NCBI GenBank assembly: GCA_013398955.1
Contig: VWPU01005228.1
Location: 321,642 to 385,641 of the forward strand
Source of the DNA: Callaeas wilsoni
Taxonomy: Eukaryota; Chordata; Aves; Passeriformes; Callaeidae
Reading direction: 5' to 3'
DNA: 64,000 bases
The position numbers and the translations under genes are program-made. The notes beneath the pieces were generated by a model. That model had not been told where the DNA came from. It saw nothing but the letters and a program-made list of their open reading frames with translations, and did no database searches. Shown here one piece after another: positions 63,201-64,000 of this stretch. Positions within the stretch are counted from its first letter, which is position 1. Each line of letters starts with the position of its first letter.

Positions 63201-64000
63201 ACAGTCTATGTTATTATGGAAGTCAACTTCTTTCACTCTTCTCTGAGTTATCTAAAAGTTTTCAGGTCTGAATGAGGAAAATTGTATGCCAAAGAACTAC
63301 TACTTCTTTTCCTTTCACACTTCACAAATGGTTGTACAGTTTATTATGGCAATTTATGTGCTTCATATATACCAAGCATAAAGTCCTCCAGATTACTTCT
63401 CACACGTGGATTGAAAAAGATGAAGAGAAAGAAACAAGAAATTTTCTCTCTTAACAGAAGTTAATCCGAATTAGATGGCCTTAGCTAAATCTCATGACCA
63501 AGGAATTATTTTATTCGCTGTGAATAAAAATACACTTAGATTTTTTAGTCACGCATCCAGTGAAGGAAGAAGAAATCTGCAATTTTCATTGATTTATAAA
63601 TAAATTATAATTTACTTGTTATATTTGTGGGAATCAGATTAATCGTACTAGAATTCTTATGTAAAATATTTCACTTTACCAATATAGAAGTGGTACTTTC
63701 TAAGTTGATAAGTATATATTAATATTTTATAAGAATGTAAATAAACCTCCTCCCACATGACCTGCTATTCAAATAATTGACATTCAGCCAGTCAGAAATT
63801 CTGTGAGTAGAGAGTGAGCAGAGCTGGATGGCTTTCCAGACATTTTTAAACAAGTAGATAATCTCTTAGTTTTGCAAAATTTTGCATTATAAGCATAATG
63901 CTGAAAATAATGATGTGCCATCTCAGACCTTAATTGTCCTTATTCCACTAGCAAAGCAAGACCTTTGCATATTGCAGTAGGCATACAAGATTCAGGTAAG
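60294..64000. other. unique AT-rich DNA, no gene seen
   Basis: No gene, RNA or repeat family is recognised to the end of the window. The overlapping 60-codon frames at 63272-63464 and similar ones are chance. Confidence 0.55.

Overview
The window reads as AT-rich bird nuclear DNA from a gene-poor region: intergenic, or inside a very large intron. The evidence is interspersed repeats typical of birds. There are seven CR1 LINE fragments on both strands, recognised by the conserved CR1 3' tail and its tagged ends. There are also several endogenous-retrovirus LTRs of the kind that begin TGTGGTG and end ACCCAATACA. Mammalian repeat families (Alu, B1, L1 with long A tails) are not evident. I cannot fix the order or species.

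No protein-coding gene, rRNA or tRNA could be supported. The long open frames lie antisense to CR1, across LTRs, or across low-complexity tracts whose unit contains no stop codon. The few outside repeats are about as long as chance allows in 64 kb of AT-rich DNA.

Layout: 74-530 truncated LTR; 2862-3248 CR1 (-); 4243-4350 perfect (AAC)36 microsatellite; 5188-6221 about 1 kb solo LTR (-); 6222-19937 mostly unique DNA with a conserved-looking block near 6830-7250 and a candidate exon near 17377-17488; 19938-20711 CR1 (+); 25723-25984 and 33989-34258 two copies of a repeat I cannot name; 28114-28195 exact 41-bp tandem duplication; 30412-31836 a composite of probable LTR (-), CpG-rich (GGCGT)19 minisatellite and the 5' part of a CR1 (+); 45278-45672 CR1 (-); 48240-49055 CR1 (-) split by a solo LTR; 49935-50215 probable LTR fragment; 55983-56690 CR1 (+) whose tail has expanded into (CCCAAA)7; 60185-60293 CR1 tail (+). 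The rest is unique AT-rich sequence. Several blocks look like conserved non-coding elements by eye only, namely 6830-7250, 22060-22460, 34500-34920, 52480-53000 and 54880-55110.

No genes act together here. The biology visible is the history of retroelement insertion, microsatellite growth, and possible long-range regulatory DNA. I found no convincing undescribed gene system. The best leads are the nested LTR-in-CR1 insertion with target duplication, the 30.4-31.8 kb composite with its CpG minisatellite, the unnamed repeat pair, and the block at 6830-7250.
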